Source: Calonectria ilicicola (Eukaryota; Ascomycota; Sordariomycetes; Hypocreales; Nectriaceae). From it: a stretch of DNA of 64,000 bases. Under the pieces are notes generated by a model that saw nothing but the letters and a program-made list of their open reading frames with translations, ran no database searches and had not been told where the DNA came from. Below are positions 59,901 through 64,000 of the stretch, one piece after another. The position numbers and the translations under genes are program-made. The stretch is taken from positions 3,906,001 through 3,970,000 of the forward strand of contig CP085833.1 in NCBI GenBank assembly GCA_020809705.1. The letters are read 5' to 3'. The first letter of the stretch is position 1. The number at the start of each line of letters is the position of its first letter.

Positions 59901-61093
59901 GCCGAAGCCTTAAGTGCTCAGCACGCATGAAATGATGTATGACCTTGGGCCTCTAGATCAAGCAAGCGAGATTTAGAACTGAATTGGATTAACGAAAGGC
60001 AACCCCAAGGTCTGGGACCGGGTTGCAAATGTATAGGATGCATCTGGGAAATTGGTTTTTATATTGGTGGGGGAAATATGTCATTCCTTTGTTAAACGGT
60101 GGATAGGTTCAGGATATAGCAACAAAGTTATAGACCTGAATTGAGAGAGATTTGGTGGATCGAAATTTTTGGGAATGTGAACTAAATTGACCTGACGTGA
60201 ACGTCTACGACCGCTAAGCAAATTTGAGTAAGTTGCCCGATGGCAGCTAGATTAACCCAATCCCGTAGCCAGGTGGCTTGCCGAACGACCTTTCATAGTT
60301 GGTCGGCTCACATAGGATGGCCACATCAAAAGCGATGTAGCCAGACTAACTACTAAATAGATAGCAGGACTGGGTAATTCGATCTCATTTCGCATATTGC
60401 AACGAGTTAGGTCTAAAGTCTCGCGCGTCAAGGATCCACTCAGTGTTCGTTGGTGGCTTCTCACCAATAGTGGTGATGGTGGTAACACAGCACAATACGC
60501 ATTATTTTTTTTTTAAATTGACCACAGAAACTTAATATTGAATTGACTTGTTGCTTCCCGAATTTTGATTATCATTTTTGCTCATCATATGAAATAGAAG
60601 GGTCGAATGAGATTTTTACAAGAAGTGCCAGAGTCACAAAGCTGACAGAGACAATCAGTATTCAACTTTATCTGGCCTTCATCATTCGTTGTTCTACTAT
60701 TTTCCTTTTCGATCTACCAGGGCATAACTTTAAGTACCTTAGTGTTCATAAATGATGGACCTGATGTTGGATCGGCCGCAACCCCGGTGGCGACTCAATC
60801 TAGGCTCCCCATGGTCACCAGACATAACACATACACCTGAACGGATACGGACCCTTGCGGCTTCCAACACTTACGGAGAAACATCTATCCTGTCTAAGAA
60901 TGCATTTTACTTAGTTATTGGTTACCTTTCCCAATAATTTCTTCTTTTCTTTGTCGTCATCTTTCCTGGATTCATATCCATCTGTCCTGCTTCTCTCCCG
61001 ATTCATAAATCTGCATCGGATTTGGCCACTGCCCAAATAAGTCTGTTGCGCACTCAGATCGCCTCTACTATCTTACAAACCCGAACCTGCAAC
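59901..61093. other. 1.2-kb AT-rich intergenic region
   Basis: This contains the 3' flank of the surface-protein gene and the promoter of the small gene at 61094. A short CT-rich stretch at 60940-60990 precedes that gene. No other gene is supported. Confidence 0.45.
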
Positions 61094-61612
61094 ATGGTTA
61101 CCTGTTTATCACACCATATTCTTAATCCCACTGAAGCGAGGACAAGTCCGAATGCGCCATATTCACACAAATATCATGTTCTCGAAGCGGCCATATGGGA
61201 AATAATATATGAGAACATTGAGGAGGCCGTTCAAGAGGCTATAGAAGAGCTTATTGAAGAGGCTATGGAGCAAACTACGGAGACTATGAGCGAATCCGTG
61301 AAAGACTCTGTGAAGGAGACCCTTAGGAGCGCCATGAATGAGCCCATTACGGAGCGTACAATGGGCTCAGTGACGCATGACGTGGACCTTGTCAAGAAAC
61401 TTGCGGGATCATTAATGCAAGCTCCGTTGAATGACATCCATGAGGTCATAGAGACTCTGAAGAAGGGTATGAAGGACTCTATGAAAACTTATGTCAGGGA
61501 CAAGGTCGACAAGGCCACGCTCGCAAGAGAGCTCGCTAAAGCACGAGCACGTGTTCAGCAACAGGGGAGGATGTCAACATGGTTACATGGGGTTTTTTCA
61601 TATATTATGTAA
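61094..61612 (+). CDS. Small acidic helical protein of unknown function (A)
   Basis: This is a single exon of 172 aa, ATG at 61094 (MVTCLSHHILNPTEAR) to TAA 61610-61612. The frame is open upstream to 61022 without another ATG. After a 30-residue polar head the protein is almost wholly amphipathic helix. Residues about 35-60 follow an i/i+3/i+4 pattern of Ile/Val/Leu between many Glu (EEAVQEAIEELIEEAMEQ). Then come TMSESVKDSVKETLRSAMNE, a basic helix (ETLKKGMKDSMKTYVRDKVD) and a hydrophobic end (WLHGVFSYIM). There is no signal peptide or classic transmembrane span. Its layout resembles the protein at 63357-63899: short Cys-bearing head, acidic helix, basic helix, aromatic/hydrophobic end. They may be diverged paralogues. 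The function is unknown; helix-mediated membrane association or oligomerisation is a guess. Confidence 0.62.
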   Translation: MVTCLSHHILNPTEARTSPNAPYSHKYHVLEAAIWEIIYENIEEAVQEAIEELIEEAMEQTTETMSESVKDSVKETLRSAMNEPITERTMGSVTHDVDLVKKLAGSLMQAPLNDIHEVIETLKKGMKDSMKTYVRDKVDKATLARELAKARARVQQQGRMSTWLHGVFSYIM

Positions 61613-61764
61613 ACCAAGCGCACCTTACACATTCTATAGGACTGATGGCCATAGATTGTAGCTCTATACATAATCTTTAATAGAGCATATGTGATGACAT
61701 AAAAAATCTGTGAATATCGTAGATAGTGACACTATACCATCTCCCCGAATCAAGGAGATCAACC

Positions 61765-62291
61765 ATGAAAACATCAATTAATGTCGAACTGATCGAACAA
61801 CTTGAAGGTAAATTCCAACTAAAACCGATGAGCTATTCAACCCTGAAATTGTGTTTTGGATGGATAGGCCATTATAAAGTAGATTTGCATCTTCTGGGCC
61901 TGAAACGATTCATCCAACTTATCCCTACCATCCCTTACGCATTTCTATCCCAAAACACTGCTCATACATGGATTAATAGCATTCAGATCTCTTTTTGCAT
62001 TTGCAATCACTGTTATGGCAGATGTGGACGCGATGGTATCCTTTGCTAATTGGCCTACTTTGAAACAACTGTTCTGACAAACTCACACTCGCAGAAGGTT
62101 TCCGCCCAAACAGGTGGATACAACACTACGTAATTAGCTACGTTGAAACCTTGATCCCACCTCTCCTATAGCAGCGCAAATTGGCATCATTTGCGTTGAA
62201 TCTTTTGGCCCTTGTAGTAGGTAGTGCGACCTTGAAGGTTGCTGAACTTGATGAGGAAATGTTCAGCGCTTACAGGCAGCAGTGCAACTAG
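61765..62291 (+). CDS. Possible tiny three-exon gene or gene relic with two hydrophobic helices
   Basis: A phase-consistent model joins 61765-61807, 61980-62035 and 62172-62291 (introns of 172 and 136 bp, GTAAAT and GTATCC donors, TAG acceptors), giving 72 aa. The first part starts MKTSINVELIEQLEAFR. A hydrophobic stretch follows (SLFAFAITVMADVDAM) and then a second (LASFALNLLALVVGSATLKV) with a charged end (AELDEEMFSAYRQQ). The last exon looks most protein-like. The second intron could instead contain a further exon starting at 62095, but that breaks the frame. I therefore consider a decayed or truncated gene about as likely as a functional small membrane protein. No family is recognised. 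Confidence 0.33.
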
Positions 62292-62570
62292 TTGACTGAT
62301 TGAAGCAAAGTTGGTGATGTAAGTCTTTTAAATTTGCGTTTCGGGCATATGCAGAGCATATTTATGGCCTCTAATATTTTGCAATCACGCGGTCCTGCTT
62401 TCGCGCTCAAATGACTTGGAATTTGTGAATCGTGTACCAAATATGCTTTTAAGGAATTTGGTTACAACGGGGTTATGGGTTGCTTCAACCTTTCTATAGG
62501 CTTGCATTCATGGAATAGACTCAATGACTCAGCTTGGTATGAGTGTGCGATGCTATATGTCGCTCAGCAA

Positions 62571-62578
62571 TAGATAAT
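62571..62578. repeat. Left target-site duplication of the MITE (TAGATAAT)
   Basis: TAGATAAT occurs immediately before the left inverted repeat and again immediately after the right one (62825-62832). Confidence 0.8.
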
Positions 62579-62824
62579 GAGTATTCCTGCGCGCACACAT
62601 ACATTTTGCTAGGTGCACACATAAGGTACCTGCATTTAACATTAAAAAAAATAAATGGAAATAAAATAAATAATTTTATTTATATTTCTGAACTTATTTA
62701 TAATAAAAATAAATTAGGCCTTTAGTACTTTCTTTAGACTGTCTTAGGATTTCCCAGAAAAGCCCCAGCTAAGTAGTTTAATGTGTGCACCTAGTAAAAT
62801 GTATGTGTGCGCGCAGCAAGACTC
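62579..62824. mobile_element. 246-bp MITE with 44-bp terminal inverted repeats
   Basis: The left end (62579-62622) and the reverse complement of the right end (62781-62824) agree at 41 of 44 positions. The shared core includes CTGCGCGCACACATACATTT and CTAGGTGCACACAT. The 158-bp interior is very AT-rich (runs of AAATAA and TTATTT) with no coding capacity. Identical 8-bp direct repeats, TAGATAAT, flank the element exactly. Together these define a non-autonomous DNA transposon (MITE) that needs a transposase supplied in trans. The 8-bp duplication is the size made by hAT-type enzymes, while the long inverted repeats are also seen in other superfamilies, so the superfamily is a tentative inference. 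The high arm identity suggests a fairly recent insertion. It sits between the two small helical-protein genes. Confidence 0.88.
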
Positions 62825-62832
62825 TAGATAAT
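62825..62832. repeat. Right target-site duplication of the MITE (TAGATAAT)
   Basis: Exact second copy of the 8-bp sequence found at 62571-62578, abutting the right inverted repeat. Confidence 0.8.
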
Positions 62833-62846
62833 TGTAGATCGTAGCT

Positions 62847-63128
62847 CTAGGTTAATGGTTCGTCCACAATGAACTGCACTGCATTTACGCACCCATCGAG
62901 TAGCATCATGATACTTCTTTTGACATTAGTCCTGTGTACTAAAATGCTATCACCAAGACAAAATTTTGGTTCGATCAGTTTAGGCACTGTGTTGGACAGC
63001 TGAGCTAGAGGTCCACCATGGTCATCAAAAGTTACAATCACGCAAGGTTTTCCTTACTGACGAGAAAACACCGGGTTGTCCACAACGACACATCTTTTTT
63101 CGCCTAAACCCGGATGAGACGATAGTGC
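62847..63128 (-). pseudogene. Possible gene remnant interrupted by one stop codon
   Basis: On the minus strand a frame of about 93 codons from 63128 to the TAG at 62849-62847 is broken by a single TAA at 63056-63054. Residues on both sides look protein-like: GEKRCVVVDNPVFSRQ before the stop, and GKPCVIVTFDDHGGPLAQ, then NTVPKLIEPKFCLGDS, after it. There is no ATG near the start and no recognised family. The TAA could derive from CAA by a C-to-T change, as repeat-induced point mutation would make, but that is speculation. It overlaps the upstream region of the gene at 63357. Confidence 0.3.
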
Positions 63129-63356
63129 CTACTTAAGATACTTAATCCTCTCCTTTAATGATTTAATTCTCCTTTTCACTATCATCTCTGAATTTCTGCG
63201 AAGCTACACCACCTAAGTTCACACAGAGAAGTCAAATCGGTTCGTGACCACTCGCTCTGGTTTACTTCACATCCACCCACACCACATCAGTCCATTCACC
63301 AAAGCAAGTTTGGTACCCGCTCCGGCACTTTCTATTTTCAACCCCAAACCTACAGC

Positions 63357-63899
63357 ATGGGTTGCTTCTCATCCTGCGGGATGCTATGGCCAACTAAGAA
63401 AAACAGCCAGGCGACGGATTCTAAAGAAGATCCAATGAAGGCGATCTTCTATGAAATAGGCTGTGAAGTCATGTCCGACCACATAGATGAGGTTATCAAT
63501 GAGATCATGAAGGAGGTTGAGAATGAGCCCTCGAAGCTGTTGACGGGGCCCACGAGGGAAACAATAGCGAAGGTCATGAAGGCCACAAAGAAAACCCTTA
63601 TGAACATTCTTGATGATAATAGGGATGTTTTTATCAAGAATAACTTGCACTCGTGCATGGAGAAGTGGAGGGAGGAGTCAGCATATGCCGAGAAGCTCGC
63701 CGAATCTGGAGTACAAGCCCAATTGGAAGATGCTCTGGTTGGAGATAGGGAGACTGTCAAGAAAATCCTGAAAGATTCCGTGGGGTCCATTGTGGAGCAC
63801 ATGAAGGATGAAGACCATGTCGCTTTCAAGAAGCTGGCCCGACGAACCGTGCGATTCAGCCAAAACTGGTTTTTCAGATTGGCATGTAAACTATTGTGA
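63357..63899 (+). CDS. Small acidic helical protein of unknown function (B), predicted lipid-anchored
   Basis: This is a single exon of 180 aa, ATG at 63357 to TGA 63897-63899. The N-terminus MGCFSSCG has Gly2 and Ser6, the N-myristoylation pattern, plus Cys3 and Cys7 as likely palmitoylation sites. Dual acylation would tether it to membranes, as for G-alpha-type MGC starts (inference from the motif). A short polar linker follows. Acidic amphipathic helices come next (DHIDEVINEIMKEVENE), then RETIAKVMKATKKTLMNIL and ETVKKILKDSVGSIVEHM. The C-terminal end is basic and aromatic (RFSQNWFFRLACKLL). The overall layout parallels the 172-aa protein at 61094-61612. No known domain, signal peptide or membrane span is seen. 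It is probably lineage-specific. Confidence 0.65.
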   Translation: MGCFSSCGMLWPTKKNSQATDSKEDPMKAIFYEIGCEVMSDHIDEVINEIMKEVENEPSKLLTGPTRETIAKVMKATKKTLMNILDDNRDVFIKNNLHSCMEKWREESAYAEKLAESGVQAQLEDALVGDRETVKKILKDSVGSIVEHMKDEDHVAFKKLARRTVRFSQNWFFRLACKLL

Positions 63900-64000
63900 G
63901 ATCGCTCCACACAATCCGGTTCGCTGAATGCAGCCTATTTCGGGGAGGTTTTGTATAACTAAGATGCATACCTTATCATTCTCAACTCATCCTTAGCTTG

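Overview
The window looks like nuclear DNA of a filamentous ascomycete, most likely a Sordariomycete and plausibly Hypocreales. Genes have short introns (about 55-85 bp in conserved genes) with GT-AG ends and CTAAC/CTAAT-like branch sites. The recognisable proteins are ordinary fungal ones: a Not3/Not5 subunit, a D-aminoacyl-tRNA deacylase, a Cyp40 cyclophilin, a Bud2-type RasGAP, mitoribosomal mL58 and a fungal FUSC/DUF2421 membrane protein. The genus cannot be fixed from sequence alone. Gene density is low, with roughly one third of the window coding. Intergenic DNA is rich in homopolymer T/A runs and simple repeats.

Left part (1-28 kb). A coiled-coil-like gene runs off the left edge on the minus strand, divergent from an unknown 712-aa low-complexity protein (1001-3139). 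A 247-aa C2H2 zinc-finger protein (5014-5820, minus) follows. It is separated by 7.6 kb of apparently non-coding DNA from the NOT3/NOT5 gene (13396-15485, minus, four exons). NOT3 is divergent from a five-exon D-aminoacyl-tRNA deacylase (16455-17218). After a 4.3-kb gap come the Cyp40 co-chaperone (21540-22728) and, convergent with it, the Bud2-like RasGAP (24098-27772, minus).

Middle (28-49 kb). A second non-coding stretch of 7.5 kb lies upstream of the RasGAP. Beyond it are an unknown Ser/Pro-rich 387-aa protein (35291-36454, minus), mitochondrial mL58 (39554-40180, plus), a four-exon F-box-like/Cys-cluster protein (40779-42531, minus) and a seven-exon, 990-aa FUSC/DUF2421 multi-pass membrane protein (45341-48693, minus). 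Several exon junctions were rebuilt by hand, including very short first and last exons.

Right part (49-64 kb). This is accessory-looking DNA. It starts with a perfect 16-bp x 17 minisatellite, followed by about 5 kb of gene-poor AT-rich sequence and then an 1131-aa secreted repetitive cell-wall-type protein (56505-59900). From 60 kb the DNA is AT-rich again. It carries two small, single-exon, acidic helical proteins of unknown function (61094-61612 and 63357-63899), the second with a predicted myristoyl/palmitoyl N-terminus. Between them are two gene relics or very small genes and a 246-bp MITE with 44-bp terminal inverted repeats and an 8-bp target-site duplication.

The conserved genes do not form one pathway; they are independent housekeeping loci. 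The most unusual biology is at the right end: the GGxNSGxT-repeat surface protein and the pair of acidic helical proteins flanking the MITE.
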